Positions 35,591 through 45,324 of a DNA stretch of 64,000 bases are shown here, one piece after another. The notes beneath the pieces were generated by a model. It was not told the DNA's origin, searched no databases, and saw only the letters and a program-made list of their open reading frames with translations. The stretch comes from Dongia_B soli (GTDB lineage: Bacteria > Pseudomonadota > Alphaproteobacteria > Dongiales > Dongiaceae), in contig NZ_JAXCLW010000001.1 of NCBI RefSeq assembly GCF_034044715.1, forward strand, positions 682,001 through 746,000. The letters run 5' to 3'. How positions within the stretch are numbered: position 1 is the first letter of the stretch; each line of letters opens with the position of its first letter. The position numbers and the translations under genes were made by a program.

Positions 35591-38218
35591 TTATGCCAGC
35601 TGGCGCGACACTTCCTCGAGCTCGAAGCATTCGATGATGTCGCCCTTCTGGATGTTGTCGTAGTTCTCGAAGGCCATGCCGCATTCGAAGCCTTCCTTGA
35701 CCTCGCGCACTTCGTCCTTGAAGCGCTTGAGCGTCTTGAGCGTGCCTTCGTGAATGACGACGTTGTCGCGCAGCAGGCGGACCTTGCCACCCCGCTTGAC
35801 CATGCCTTCGGTAACCATGCAGCCGGCGATCTTGCCGACCTTGGTGATGTTGAAGACCTCGCGGATCTCGGCATTGCCGAGGAACTTTTCCCGCAGGGTG
35901 GGCGCCAGCATGCCGCTCAGCGCCGCCTTCATGTCATCGACCACGTTATAGATGATCGAGTAGTAGCGGATGTCGATGTGATCGCGCTTGGCCATTTCAC
36001 GGGCCTGCGGATTGGCGCGCACATTGAAGCCGATGATCAAGCCGCCCGAAGCACGGGCCAGCGTCACGTCGGATTCATTGATGCCGCCGACCGCCGCATG
36101 CAACACGCGCACCGCGACTTCTTCGGTCCCCAATTGCTTCAGCGAATTGACGATCGCCTCGACCGACCCCTGCACGTCGCCCTTGATGACGACCGGCAGT
36201 TCCTTGGCCTCGCCGGCCTGGATCTTCGAGAACATCTGCTCCAGGGTCCCGCGGGCGGAGGCCGCCGCCACTTTCTGCCGGTGGGTGTGCTGGCGGAATT
36301 CGGTAATTTCGCGTGCCCGCGCTTCCGATTCCACCACCACGAAATTGTCGCCGGCGAGCGGCGTCCCCTGCAAGCCAAGCACTTCGACCGGCACGGCCGG
36401 GCCGGCACTTTCGACGGGGCGGCCACGATCGTCGAGCAGCGCACGCACGCGGCCCCATTCGGTGCCGGCGACGAAGATGTCGCCGACCTTCAGCGTGCCC
36501 TTCTGGACCAGCAGGGTCGCGACGGTGCCGCGGCCACGCTCCAGCTTGGCTTCGACCACCGCACCCTGGGCCGCGCGATCCGGATTAGCCTTCAGATCGA
36601 GGATTTCCGCCTGCAGCAGCAGCGCTTCTTCGAGCTTGTCGAGATTGAGCTTCTGCTTGGCCGAGACTTCCACGGTCAGAACTTCGCCACCCATTTCTTC
36701 GGTGACGATTTCATGATTGAGCAGCTCCTGCCGCACCCGGCCCGGATTGGCACCCGGCTTATCCATCTTATTGATGGCGATGATGATGGGCACCTTCGCC
36801 GCCTTGGCGTGGTGGATGGCTTCGACCGTCTGCTGCATGATACCGTCATCAGCGGCGACCACCAGCACGACGATATCCGTCACATTGGCGCCGCGCGCCC
36901 GCATTTCCGAGAAAGCGGCGTGACCCGGCGTATCGATGAAGGTAATCTTCTTGCCGTCTTCCAGATTCACCTGGTAGGCGCCGATATGCTGGGTAATGCC
37001 GCCGGCTTCATGCGCTGCGACGTCGGTCTGACGCAAAGCATCGAGCAGCGAGGTCTTGCCGTGGTCGACATGGCCCATGATGGTGACGACCGGCGGACGC
37101 GGCACCAGATTGGAATCCCTGTCCTCTTCGCCCATCAGGCCGATTTCCACGTCCGAAGCCGAAACGCGACGGAAGCTGTGGCCGAATTCGCCGATGATGA
37201 GTTCGGCGGTATCGGCATCGATGGTCTGATTGATGGTGGCCATCACGCCCATTCGCATCAGCGCCTTGATCACATCGGCACCGCGTTCGGCCATACGATT
37301 GGCCAATTCTTGGACGGTGATGGTTTCTGGCAGAATCACTTCTCGCAGCACTTTCTGTTGTTGCGCCTGGTTCATCTGCATATGGCGCTTTTCTTTTTCA
37401 CGGGCGCGGCGCATCGCCGCGAGCGAGCGAACCCGCTCGCCGCCGTCTTCATCCAACGCCTTGGTCACGGACAATTTGCCCGGACGGCGCTGGTCATCGC
37501 GACGCGCGGTTGTGACCGGCTTCGGTGCCGCAACACGTCCGGCTGCCGGACGCCGCCGCGCAGCAGCACCGTCATCCTCGTCTGTAGTCTCAGCCTGCCG
37601 CGACACGGCTTTGCTGAGATGCATGCGCGTATCGCCGGCCGGCTGGGTCGCAGCCGCGCTACGGACCGGACGCGCCGGCGCCTTCGCCCCTTCTTCACCC
37701 TCGCCCGCCGCTTTGACCGGCATTGCCGCGGGTGTGGCGGCGTCGGTTTGCACCTTTTCGGCGGCCACCTTGGCTGCTTCGGCCTGGCGCACCTCTTCTT
37801 CCTGGCGGCGCTTTTCCGCTTCGGCGCGCTCACGCTCCGCCCGTTCGGCGGCGCGGGCAGCTTCCTCGGCTTCCTGGATTTTGCGCAATTCCTCGTCGCG
37901 CTTGGCTTGTTCCAGCGCCTTCAGGCGGGCGGCCCGTTCATGCGCGGTCAAACCGTGATGATCCATATCCACCGGGGCCGGGGGCATCTCCGCAGCCGGC
38001 ACATGCTTCTGCTCAGCTTCGGGGCTGAACTCCATCTTGCCGCCGGCGCCTGGCGCATAGGTACGCTTCTTCTTCACCTCGACCGCCACCGTCTTGGAGC
38101 GGCCATGCGGGAAGCTCTGCCGAACCTGACCGCCATCGACGGTCTTCTTCAGCTCAAGCTTGCCCGACGATGACAGCTTCAGTGGCTTGCGGGTCGGGGT
38201 GTCGGTATCACTGCTCAT
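35591..38218 (-). CDS. infB: Translation initiation factor IF-2
   Basis: 875-residue GTPase that brings initiator tRNA to the 30S subunit. N-terminal IF2-associated basic/charged region with a long Glu/Arg/Ala-rich coiled stretch (about 100-160), then the IF2N segment, the G domain ([34 protein letters not shown]) and domains II-IV. All G motifs are intact. Part of the nusA operon, 33 bp after the ylxR-type gene. Confidence 0.98.
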   Translation of the reverse strand: MSSDTDTPTRKPLKLSSSGKLELKKTVDGGQVRQSFPHGRSKTVAVEVKKKRTYAPGAGGKMEFSPEAEQKHVPAAEMPPAPVDMDHHGLTAHERAARLKALEQAKRDEELRKIQEAEEAARAAERAERERAEAEKRRQEEEVRQAEAAKVAAEKVQTDAATPAAMPVKAAGEGEEGAKAPARPVRSAAATQPAGDTRMHLSKAVSRQAETTDEDDGAAARRRPAAGRVAAPKPVTTARRDDQRRPGKLSVTKALDEDGGERVRSLAAMRRAREKEKRHMQMNQAQQQKVLREVILPETITVQELANRMAERGADVIKALMRMGVMATINQTIDADTAELIIGEFGHSFRRVSASDVEIGLMGEEDRDSNLVPRPPVVTIMGHVDHGKTSLLDALRQTDVAAHEAGGITQHIGAYQVNLEDGKKITFIDTPGHAAFSEMRARGANVTDIVVLVVAADDGIMQQTVEAIHHAKAAKVPIIIAINKMDKPGANPGRVRQELLNHEIVTEEMGGEVLTVEVSAKQKLNLDKLEEALLLQAEILDLKANPDRAAQGAVVEAKLERGRGTVATLLVQKGTLKVGDIFVAGTEWGRVRALLDDRGRPVESAGPAVPVEVLGLQGTPLAGDNFVVVESEARAREITEFRQHTHRQKVAAASARGTLEQMFSKIQAGEAKELPVVIKGDVQGSVEAIVNSLKQLGTEEVAVRVLHAAVGGINESDVTLARASGGLIIGFNVRANPQAREMAKRDHIDIRYYSIIYNVVDDMKAALSGMLAPTLREKFLGNAEIREVFNITKVGKIAGCMVTEGMVKRGGKVRLLRDNVVIHEGTLKTLKRFKDEVREVKEGFECGMAFENYDNIQKGDIIECFELEEVSRQLA

Positions 38219-38251
38219 GCGTTCTCAAGTCCCGCTCAACAAATTACGTCT

Positions 38252-38929
38252 TTACTCAGTCTTTCGCGCCGCTTGCGCCCCATCGGCCATACCGGCCAAA
38301 CGGCGACAAGCCAGGCTTAATCTCTCGGCAATACCGCTGCTTTTGAGCGCAACATGCACGGGATTTTCCCGTCCAAGCGCTGCTGCCAGTTCGGCAACGG
38401 TCAAAGGTGTCCATATCTCTACCCCAGAACCGGCCAGCCGCGCTAGCTTGCTGCGTCCGTCCTCGGCACCGTCGCTGGCCTGGACCAGCACGGCGACCTG
38501 TTTTGCCCGCAAGGCCTGCTCGACCTTGTCATATCCGGCAGTCAGATCGCCCGATTTGCGCGCTAGGCCGAGAAGCTCGGCCACCTCACGCTGCAACAAG
38601 ACGGTAACCCGTTCGACCAGATCTGCCGGCATCCCGACCTGTCGCCGCGCTGCTTTGGCAAAAGCATTGGTCTTGATCGCCGTCAGCAAAGCCGCACGGT
38701 CCGCCTGCACCCAAAAACCACGGCCAGGCAGCCGATTTTTTACATCCGGCACCACCTGCCCGTCGGGGTCCAGGACGAAACGCAGCAGATGCCGCTTGTC
38801 GAAGACCTGGCGGGTGACGATGCAGCGACGCGACGGCGACTTGCCCGACGGAGACATCTCCCCGTCGCTACCATCGACGACACTGTCATCGCTGGAAAGC
38901 TTGCCGTTACCGATCACCACACCATCCAT
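38252..38929 (-). CDS. YlxR-family RNA-binding protein fused to an L7Ae-like domain
   Basis: 225 residues. After a 30-residue polar leader comes the YlxR/DUF448 domain: RRCIVTRQ, RHLLRFVLDPDG and the hallmark PGRGFWV. The C-terminal half (LGLARKSGDLTAGYDKVEQAL, VAVLVQASDGAEDGRSKL) resembles the L7Ae/L30e RNA-binding fold (YlxQ-like), so YlxR and YlxQ functions seem fused. Lies between nusA and infB, the standard place. Likely a ribosome or RNase P associated factor; exact role uncertain. Confidence 0.92.
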   Translation of the reverse strand: MDGVVIGNGKLSSDDSVVDGSDGEMSPSGKSPSRRCIVTRQVFDKRHLLRFVLDPDGQVVPDVKNRLPGRGFWVQADRAALLTAIKTNAFAKAARRQVGMPADLVERVTVLLQREVAELLGLARKSGDLTAGYDKVEQALRAKQVAVLVQASDGAEDGRSKLARLAGSGVEIWTPLTVAELAAALGRENPVHVALKSSGIAERLSLACRRLAGMADGAQAARKTE

Positions 38930-38969
38930 TCGCAGAGCGCCCTGGTCCTTCCATCAGCCTGACAGCTAG

Positions 38970-40505
38970 TTAACTCGCGGCCTTGCCTTCGCCCTCGAAC
39001 CAATGGGCCCGCGCCGCCATGATCACGGCATTGGCCTCATCCAAGGAGAGATCGAAGTCCTTCAGGATGCCGTCCTTGTCATCGGTCAACTCATCCGCGG
39101 CGAGATCGGCGAGGTCATCGAGCGTCTTCACGCCCTTCTCGCCCAAGGCCACCAGCATCGCCGGGGTCAGGCGTTCAATCTCGGCGACATCATCGGCAAC
39201 GCCAAGTTCCTTGCGGCGCTCGACCATGCGCTGCTCTTCGGCTTCCAGCCATGCCTGCGCACGGGTCTTGAGCTCGGCCGCGACATCCTCATCGAAGCCC
39301 TCGATTGACGAGAGATCTTCGATCGGCACATAGGCAACCTCGTCGATGCTGCTGAAGCCCTCGGTCACCAGAAGGTGAGCGATAACGTCATCGACATCCA
39401 GCGCATCCATGAACATTTGCGACCGGGTGCGGAATTCTTCCTGACGACGCTCCGATTCCTGAGCCTCGGTCAAAATATCGATATCGAAACCGGTGAGCTG
39501 CGAAGCAAGACGCACATTCTGGCCGCGACGGCCAATCGCCAGAGATAATTGGTCATCCGGCACAACAACTTCAATGCGGCCGGAATCTTCATCGAGCACC
39601 ACCTTGGCCACTTCCGCCGGCGCCAAGGCATTCACCACGAAGGTGGCATGATCTTGTGACCACGGAATGATGTCGATCTTTTCACCCTGCAATTCGCCGA
39701 CCACGGCCTGGACGCGGCTGCCCCGCATACCGACGCAAGCACCGACCGGATCGATCGAGCTGTCGCGCGAGATGACGGCGATCTTGGCGCGGCTGCCGGG
39801 ATCGCGGGCCACCGACTTGATTTCGATAATGCCGTCATAGATTTCCGGCACTTCCTGGGCGAACAGCTTCGCCATGAAGTCGGGATGGGTGCGCGAGAGG
39901 AAAATCTGCGGACCACGAGCTTCCTCACGCACGTCATAGATCAGTGCGCGCACCCGGTCGCCGCTGCGGAAGGTTTCGCGCGGCAGCAATTCGTCGCGTC
40001 GCAGCATGGCTTCGCCGCGGCCAAGATCGACGGTGATATTGCCGAATTCGACGCGCTTGACGAGGCCGTTGATGATCTCGCCCTTACGGTCCTTGAATTC
40101 CTCGTACTGGCGCTTGCGTTCGGATTCGCGCACTTTCTGCACGATCACCTGTTTCGCGGTCTGGGCGGCGATGCGACCGAAATCGATCGGCGGCAGCTCA
40201 TCGACAATCAGATCGCCGGCCTTCAGGCCCGGGTCGCGGCGCTGCGCATCCTTAACCAGTATCTGCGTTGCCTCGTTCTCGATGGCTTCCACCACTTCGC
40301 GGACGCGGGTCAGTTTGATTTCGCCCGTTTTGCGGTCGATATTGGCGCGAATGTCATGCTCATGACCGTATTTCGAGCGGCCGGCCTTCTGAATGGCCTG
40401 TTCCATCGCGACCAAGACTTCGTCGCGGTCGATGCTCTTTTCCCGCGCCACGGCGTCAGCAACCTGCAGCAGTTCCATGCGCGGAATGGCAATCGTCGTA
40501 TCCAT
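38970..40505 (-). CDS. nusA: Transcription termination/antitermination protein NusA
   Basis: 511 residues: N-terminal RNAP-binding domain ([25 protein letters not shown] region, about 1-125), S1 domain ([21 protein letters not shown]), two KH domains ([41 protein letters not shown]), then C-terminal acidic helix-hairpin-helix repeats (about 360-500). It modulates pausing, termination and rRNA antitermination. Second gene of the operon, 10 bp after rimP. Confidence 0.98.
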   Translation of the reverse strand: MDTTIAIPRMELLQVADAVAREKSIDRDEVLVAMEQAIQKAGRSKYGHEHDIRANIDRKTGEIKLTRVREVVEAIENEATQILVKDAQRRDPGLKAGDLIVDELPPIDFGRIAAQTAKQVIVQKVRESERKRQYEEFKDRKGEIINGLVKRVEFGNITVDLGRGEAMLRRDELLPRETFRSGDRVRALIYDVREEARGPQIFLSRTHPDFMAKLFAQEVPEIYDGIIEIKSVARDPGSRAKIAVISRDSSIDPVGACVGMRGSRVQAVVGELQGEKIDIIPWSQDHATFVVNALAPAEVAKVVLDEDSGRIEVVVPDDQLSLAIGRRGQNVRLASQLTGFDIDILTEAQESERRQEEFRTRSQMFMDALDVDDVIAHLLVTEGFSSIDEVAYVPIEDLSSIEGFDEDVAAELKTRAQAWLEAEEQRMVERRKELGVADDVAEIERLTPAMLVALGEKGVKTLDDLADLAADELTDDKDGILKDFDLSLDEANAVIMAARAHWFEGEGKAAS

Positions 40506-40515
40506 GGGTAAGCCC

Positions 40516-41013
40516 CTAGTTCTCCAGTGTATGTGGCTGCTGGTGCAGGGCGATCAGCGCATCGGTCAGCACCAGCTTGGCTTTGTGAATGACATCAAGC
40601 GGCAAAACAATCTCGCCTTCATCGGACTGCAGGCGCAATTTGCCGTCTTCCAGGCCGGCCAGAGTGCCGCGAAACCTTTTCCGGCCGTCGACCGGTTCGG
40701 TGGTTTCGATCTTGACCTCATGCCCGGCAAAACGTTCGAAATGCTTCGGCTGGGTCAGCGGCCGGTCAATCCCCGGCGAGCTCACTTCCAGACTATAGGC
40801 TTCGGTAATCGGGTCTTCGACATCGAGCACCGCGGAAATCGCGCGCGACAGGTCGGCGCAATCATCAACCGACATATGCCGGCCGTCTTTGGGCTCCGCC
40901 ATGATCTGCAGGGTCCGGCGCTGATTGCCCGAAATCTGCACCCGCACCAATTCAAAGCCCATGGCCTCGATGGTCGGGGTGATGATGCGCGTGATGTCGT
41001 TAACCAAACTCAT
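40516..41013 (-). CDS. rimP: Ribosome maturation factor RimP
   Basis: 165 residues. Two-domain Rim[39 protein letters not shown], the signature [20 protein letters not shown] and a C-terminal SH3-like barrel. It assists late 30S assembly. The ATG at 41013 matches the family start; the ribosome site is weak. First gene of the rimP-nusA operon, preceded by a roughly 200-nt leader with a promoter and an intrinsic terminator. Confidence 0.96.
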   Translation of the reverse strand: MSLVNDITRIITPTIEAMGFELVRVQISGNQRRTLQIMAEPKDGRHMSVDDCADLSRAISAVLDVEDPITEAYSLEVSSPGIDRPLTQPKHFERFAGHEVKIETTEPVDGRKRFRGTLAGLEDGKLRLQSDEGEIVLPLDVIHKAKLVLTDALIALHQQPHTLEN

Positions 41014-41152
41014 TGTATCGCCAAACTCGTTGTGCCGATGACCGCCTTCAGTTCCGGTTGAACTTCCTGCTCCGGCCGCCGCGCCGGCCGTCGCGTCGCG
41101 TCCGCCCAGTCGCGTCAGTACCGAGCCACTTCCTTGCCGGGCCGCGGGTAAC

Positions 41153-41178
41153 AAAAAAGGCGGGCTTTTTGGCCCACC
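41153..41178 (-). terminator. Intrinsic terminator/attenuator in the rimP leader
   Basis: On the minus strand: GGTGGGC (complement of 41172-41178), a 6-base loop, GCCCGCC (complement of 41159-41165, with one T-G pair) and then six T (complement of 41153-41158). This is a textbook intrinsic terminator, yet it lies 140 nt upstream of rimP and only about 35 nt downstream of a likely promoter, so it would end most transcripts before the operon unless relieved. Confidence 0.75.
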
Positions 41179-41218
41179 CTTGTCATTTGGTCTTTCAAGA
41201 CCACGGGATTTGCCAGGG

Positions 41219-41246
41219 AATATAGTGATTTGCCGGCATATTGCAA
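41219..41246 (-). promoter_or_regulatory. Likely sigma70-type promoter of the rimP-nusA operon
   Basis: Minus strand: -35 TTGCAA (41241-41246, 4 of 6 to TTGACA), 16-bp spacer, -10 TATATT (complement of 41219-41224, 5 of 6 to TATAAT). Transcription would begin near 41212, just before the leader hairpins. Confidence 0.55.
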
Positions 41247-41437
41247 GCCCGGAAGCTGGCAGCGCCCTGACGGGCCGCAGACAACAAATGCCCGAAATCC
41301 AACCAGTCCTCTATAGGACTATAAACTTAGAAAAACGGACACCCATGTCATGTGATGTCGCCGCAGACCTGGAACGAGCGGGGCAAGCGGGGCTATGGTG
41401 CTGCATCTGCAACGATTCGTTGATCGAAAGCCCATCT

Positions 41438-42397
41438 ATGTCGACCTTTAACATCGTTTTTCCCGATGCGTCGATCGAGACCGCCAATTTCCTGGAGGAC
41501 TGGCCGCGACCGACCGGACTGAAACTGACGGTGGATTGCGGCCCCCGCGACAGCGATGAGGCGCTGATCGAGCGCTGCAAGAAGGCCGATGCCATTCTCT
41601 GGGGCTGGGCGCAGCTCAATGCTGAAGTGCTGGCCGCCTGCAAGAAACTGAAAATCGCCTCTTTCCTCGGCATCGGCATCGACGGCTATATCGACATGGC
41701 AAGCTGCCGGGCCCGTGGCATCAAGGTCTGCAACACGCCGAATTACGGCAACCGGACCGTGGCCGAACACGCCATCGCCCTGATGTTCGCCGTCTCACGC
41801 CAGATCGCCAAGTTCGACAGCGCGGTGCGGGCCAATAACTGGTCGGAAGACCCGCCCGGGCTTGAACTCCAGGGCCGGCGCCTGGGCATTGTCGGTTTTG
41901 GCGCGATCGGCCGCGAGGTCGCCAAGATGGCGCTGGGACTGGGGCTGGAAGTGGTGGCCTGGGCGCGGCGCCCCGAGCGGTTCGGCCTCGCCTTCCCCTC
42001 GGTCCGTTTCGTCACCCTGGCCGATCTCTTCTCGACCTCAGAGGTGATTTCGCTGCATCTGCAGCTCAACGACCAGACCCGCGGCATGATCAATGCCCAG
42101 TTACTGGACCTGATGCTGCCGGAAGCCATTCTTATTAATACTGCACGGGCCGGGCTGATCGACATGGCGGCCCTGGAACGATCACTGACGGAAAAGCGGA
42201 TTTTCGGCGCCGGCCTGGATGTTTTCGAGAATCAGGGTCAGTCCATCGCGAAATCCGCGCTGCGGAAACTCGGCAATGTCGTGATGACGCCCCATGTGGC
42301 CTATAACAGCACCGCCACCACGCGCCGCATGGTCATGATCGGCCTGCACAATATCCTGAATTACCGCGCCGGCCAGCCGACCAATCTGGTCCCGTAA
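41438..42397 (+). CDS. 2-hydroxyacid dehydrogenase-family protein with altered catalytic Glu
   Basis: 319 residues of the D-2-hydroxyacid dehydrogenase family. Rossmann motif IVGFGAIGRE (151-160), catalytic Arg237 (NTARAGLID) and His286 (MTPHVAYNS) are present. The family motif DVFxxEP reads DVFENQG here, so the relay Glu position (266) is Gln. The substrate loop also differs (GIGIDGYIDM). It may use another substrate or be weakly active. The ATG at 41438 is the first that fits the fold; an in-frame opening from 41180 lacks homology. Divergent from rimP. Confidence 0.87.
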   Translation: MSTFNIVFPDASIETANFLEDWPRPTGLKLTVDCGPRDSDEALIERCKKADAILWGWAQLNAEVLAACKKLKIASFLGIGIDGYIDMASCRARGIKVCNTPNYGNRTVAEHAIALMFAVSRQIAKFDSAVRANNWSEDPPGLELQGRRLGIVGFGAIGREVAKMALGLGLEVVAWARRPERFGLAFPSVRFVTLADLFSTSEVISLHLQLNDQTRGMINAQLLDLMLPEAILINTARAGLIDMAALERSLTEKRIFGAGLDVFENQGQSIAKSALRKLGNVVMTPHVAYNSTATTRRMVMIGLHNILNYRAGQPTNLVP

Positions 42398-42427
42398 GGG
42401 ACCAGACCGGCAGCTTCGGTTACCGCT

Positions 42428-43228
42428 TTAGTTCTTGTAAGTGGGGTCGATCCGGTCGAGCAGGCGCAGCAGCGCCGTCCAGGCGAGGTCATAGCCGTCC
42501 ACATCCTTGAACTGGCCTTCCTCCACCGCGCGATCGGCGTCATTGAACTGGCGCTCGGTATGTTCGCAGACCGCCGGGCTCGGCACCACGAGCTGGCCGC
42601 CAGCCTGGGCTGCCAGTTGGATTTCGCAGGCTTTGTCCAGGTAATACATGCGCAGGAAGGCTTGTTGCGGGGTACGGCCAACCGTCAACAGGCCATGATT
42701 GCGCAGGATCAGCACCGGCTTATTGCCGAGATCCTTGACCAATCGCTTCTGTTCATCGAGATCCAGCGCGATGCCTTCGTAATCGTGATAGGCGACGTTG
42801 TTGTAGAATTCGAGCGAGATCTGGTTAAGCGGCAGCAGGCCGCCGGCCTGGGCCGCAACAGCGCAGCCTGCCTTGGTATGGGTATGCAGCACGCAATGGG
42901 CATCATCCCGGGCGCCGTGGATGGCACTGTGGATGACGAAGCCGGCCGGATTGACTTTATAGGGTGTCGGCTCCACGGCATTGCCCTGGAGGTCGATCTT
43001 GACCAGGTTCGAGGCCGTGATCTCGTCGAAGAACAGCCCATAGGGATTGATCAGGAAATGATGCTCCGGTCCGGGCAGGCGGACCGAAATATGGGTGAAA
43101 ATCAGATCCGTCATCCGAAAATGGGCGATCAAGCGATAAACCGCCGCCAATTCCTGGCGCAAACGCCATTCTTCCGCGGAATATTTGCTGTTGGGGGCGG
43201 TAGCGGCGCGCAGGACATCTCCGGCCAT
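42428..43228 (-). CDS. Class II aldolase/adducin family protein
   Basis: 266 residues. Zinc-site His in HTHTKAGCAVAAQ and the second segment ILRNHGLLTVGRTPQQAF; the acidic catalytic region is less clear. Members include fuculose-phosphate aldolase and ribulose-5-phosphate 4-epimerase, but the bacterial group of this length is often of unknown substrate. It converges on the dehydrogenase gene 30 bp away and is divergent from htpG. Confidence 0.88.
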   Translation of the reverse strand: MAGDVLRAATAPNSKYSAEEWRLRQELAAVYRLIAHFRMTDLIFTHISVRLPGPEHHFLINPYGLFFDEITASNLVKIDLQGNAVEPTPYKVNPAGFVIHSAIHGARDDAHCVLHTHTKAGCAVAAQAGGLLPLNQISLEFYNNVAYHDYEGIALDLDEQKRLVKDLGNKPVLILRNHGLLTVGRTPQQAFLRMYYLDKACEIQLAAQAGGQLVVPSPAVCEHTERQFNDADRAVEEGQFKDVDGYDLAWTALLRLLDRIDPTYKN

Positions 43229-43347
43229 GTTACGTCTTCTCCCTGGATACCCGCTGGCACAGGCGGGATTGTGAACTAGAGGCTTGTGAATGGGCTGATT
43301 GTGGCATAGGCCTCCCCTTCACAGAAGTGCGCGTGTGCAGGATGCCC

Positions 43348-43376
43348 CTTGAACCGGGCATGCGAATTGCGCATAT
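43348..43376 (+). promoter_or_regulatory. Candidate heat-shock (sigma32) promoter of htpG
   Basis: CTTGAA (43348-43353), 15-bp spacer, GCGCATAT (43369-43376). Compared with the E. coli consensus CTTGAA-N13-17-CCCCATNT the -35 is exact and the -10 keeps C, CAT and the final T. Start would be near 43383, 54 nt before the htpG ATG. The gene is a classic RpoH target. Confidence 0.55.
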
Positions 43377-43436
43377 CAGCGCCGATTCGTCACAATTCCG
43401 GTCTCTAACGCCAACAAGGACTATCAGGAAAAGATC

Positions 43437-45317
43437 ATGCAGATGGAACGTCACGGTTTTCAGGCGGAGGTGAGCCGCCTGCTGGATATCGTTGCCCACT
43501 CCCTCTACAGCGACAAATCGGTTTTCCTCCGGGAATTAATATCAAACGCGTCCGATGCCTGCGACAAGCTGCGCTACCTGGCCCTGACCGAACCCGGCCT
43601 GCTCAAAGACGACCCCGACTTCAAGGTCAATATCACGATCGATAAGGCCGGCAAGAAGCTCACCATTGCCGATAACGGCATCGGCATGAACCGGGATGAC
43701 TTGATCAATAATCTCGGCACCATCGCCCGGTCGGGCTCGGCCAAGTTCATGGAAGAGCTGGCCGCGCATAAATCGACTGGCGGCACGGAGGATCAGAAGA
43801 ACCTGTCTCTGATCGGCCAGTTCGGCGTCGGCTTCTATGCCGCTTTCATGGTGGCGGACAAGGTCGAGGTCCTGTCGCGGAAAGCGGGGGAAGACGCCGC
43901 CTGGCTCTGGACCTCGGATGGCAAAGGCGAATTCACCCTGGCGCCGGCGGAAAAGGCAGGGCGCGGCACCGATATCGTCCTCCATCTGCGCGACGATGCT
44001 TCGGATTATCTCGATGCGGGGCGCCTCGCTTCCATCGTCGCCAAATATTCCGACCATATCCAGCTGCCCATTCACGTGACCGGCGATGGCGAGGACCGCA
44101 AGGTCAATCAGGCTGCCGCCTTGTGGACCCGCTCGAAATCCGATGTCAGCGAAGAGCAGTATCGCGATTTTTATCGCCATGTCGCCCATGCCTTCGACGA
44201 TCCCTGGGCAACCCTGCATTTCAAGGCCGAGGGCAAGATCGAATATACCGGCCTGCTCTTCATCCCCTCGACCAAGCCTTTCGATCTCTTCAATCCGGAC
44301 CGCAAGCAGGCGCTGAAGCTTTATGTGAAGCGGGTTTTCATCACCGATCATTGCGAAGAAGTGCTGCCGCATTGGCTGCGCTTCGTGAAGGGCCTGGTCG
44401 ATTCCGAAGACCTGCCGCTCAATATCAGCCGGGAAATGCTGCAACAGAACCCCATCCTTACCAAGATCCGCGCCGGGCTGGTGAAGCGCGTGTTGGGCGA
44501 GTTGGCGAAAAAGGCGGAGAACGACGCCGCCGCCTATGGCGAGTTCTGGAACAATTTCGGCGCCGTGCTGAAGGAAGGCATCTATGAAGATGCCGAACAG
44601 CGCGAGCCTTTGCTGAAATTGGCGCGCTTCCGTTCCACCAAGGGCGACGGGCTGGTCAGCCTTGCCGATTACGTCGGTCGCATGAAGGAGGGCCAGAACG
44701 CGATCTATTATATCAGCGGCGATAGCCTTGAGGCCGTCAGCAAAAGCGCCCAGCTGGAAGGCTATCGCGCCAAAGGTGTCGAAGTGTTGCTGCTGACCGA
44801 TCCGATCGACGAATTCTGGATCCCCTCGGTTGAAAAATTCGAGGGCAAGGAATTCAAGTCGGTGACCCGTGGCGGTGCCGATCTCGATCAGGTGAAGGCC
44901 GATGCCGACGCCAAGCCGGAAGAAAAGAAGCCGGCGGCGGAAGGTATCGACAATCTGATCGCTTTGATGAAGCTGAGCCTGAAGGATGCGGTCAAGGATG
45001 TGCGCCTGTCATCGCGTCTGACCGACAGCGCCGTCTGCCTAGTGGCCGAAGAAGGTGACATGGATATGCGCTTGGCGCGTCTGCTGAAGCAGCATCGGCA
45101 GCTGGATGCGACCCTGCCGCGCGTGCTGGAAATCAATGGCAGCCATCCGCTGATCGCCGCGCTCTCCAAGGCTGTGTCGAATGGCGGCAAGAACGATGCC
45201 GTCACCGATGCAAGCTGGCTGCTGCTCGACCAGGCGAAGCTGCAGGAAGGCGAGCCCTTGAATGATCCCGCGAGCTTCGGTCAGCGCCTGGCGACGATGC
45301 TGCAGAAGGCGTTCTGA
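43437..45317 (+). CDS. htpG: Molecular chaperone HtpG (Hsp90)
   Basis: 626 residues, full-length bacterial Hsp90. GHKL ATPase domain: FLRELISNASDACDKLRY, IADNGIGM, GTIARSGSAKF and GQFGVGFYAAFMVAD; middle domain with RVFITD and LPLNISREMLQ; C-terminal dimerisation domain. Works with Hsp70 in refolding under heat or other stress. AGGAAAAG precedes the ATG, and a sigma32-like promoter lies upstream. Confidence 0.98.
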   Translation: MQMERHGFQAEVSRLLDIVAHSLYSDKSVFLRELISNASDACDKLRYLALTEPGLLKDDPDFKVNITIDKAGKKLTIADNGIGMNRDDLINNLGTIARSGSAKFMEELAAHKSTGGTEDQKNLSLIGQFGVGFYAAFMVADKVEVLSRKAGEDAAWLWTSDGKGEFTLAPAEKAGRGTDIVLHLRDDASDYLDAGRLASIVAKYSDHIQLPIHVTGDGEDRKVNQAAALWTRSKSDVSEEQYRDFYRHVAHAFDDPWATLHFKAEGKIEYTGLLFIPSTKPFDLFNPDRKQALKLYVKRVFITDHCEEVLPHWLRFVKGLVDSEDLPLNISREMLQQNPILTKIRAGLVKRVLGELAKKAENDAAAYGEFWNNFGAVLKEGIYEDAEQREPLLKLARFRSTKGDGLVSLADYVGRMKEGQNAIYYISGDSLEAVSKSAQLEGYRAKGVEVLLLTDPIDEFWIPSVEKFEGKEFKSVTRGGADLDQVKADADAKPEEKKPAAEGIDNLIALMKLSLKDAVKDVRLSSRLTDSAVCLVAEEGDMDMRLARLLKQHRQLDATLPRVLEINGSHPLIAALSKAVSNGGKNDAVTDASWLLLDQAKLQEGEPLNDPASFGQRLATMLQKAF

Positions 45318-45324
45318 GCGTCCA

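Larger units (their letters stand above)
41014..41437. other. rimP leader and divergent intergenic region
   Basis: 424 bp without a protein gene. For the minus strand it holds a sigma70-like promoter, a short hairpin (GGTCTT at 41189-41194 with AAGACC at 41197-41202) and an intrinsic terminator before rimP. For the plus strand it holds the upstream region of a dehydrogenase gene. A palindrome AGTCCT-CTAT-AGGACT lies at 41305-41320. No tRNA was recognised here, unlike the metY-rimP arrangement of E. coli. Confidence 0.55.

Noticed and set aside
35750..38173. 807-codon open frame on the plus strand opposite infB
   Set aside because: It is the antisense shadow of a GC-rich gene with an intact IF-2 sequence; its translation is His/Arg/Gly-rich with no motif.
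41014..41437. tRNA gene in the rimP leader, as in the E. coli metY-rimP operon
   Set aside because: No cloverleaf or TTCGAATCC-like T-arm could be found on either strand.
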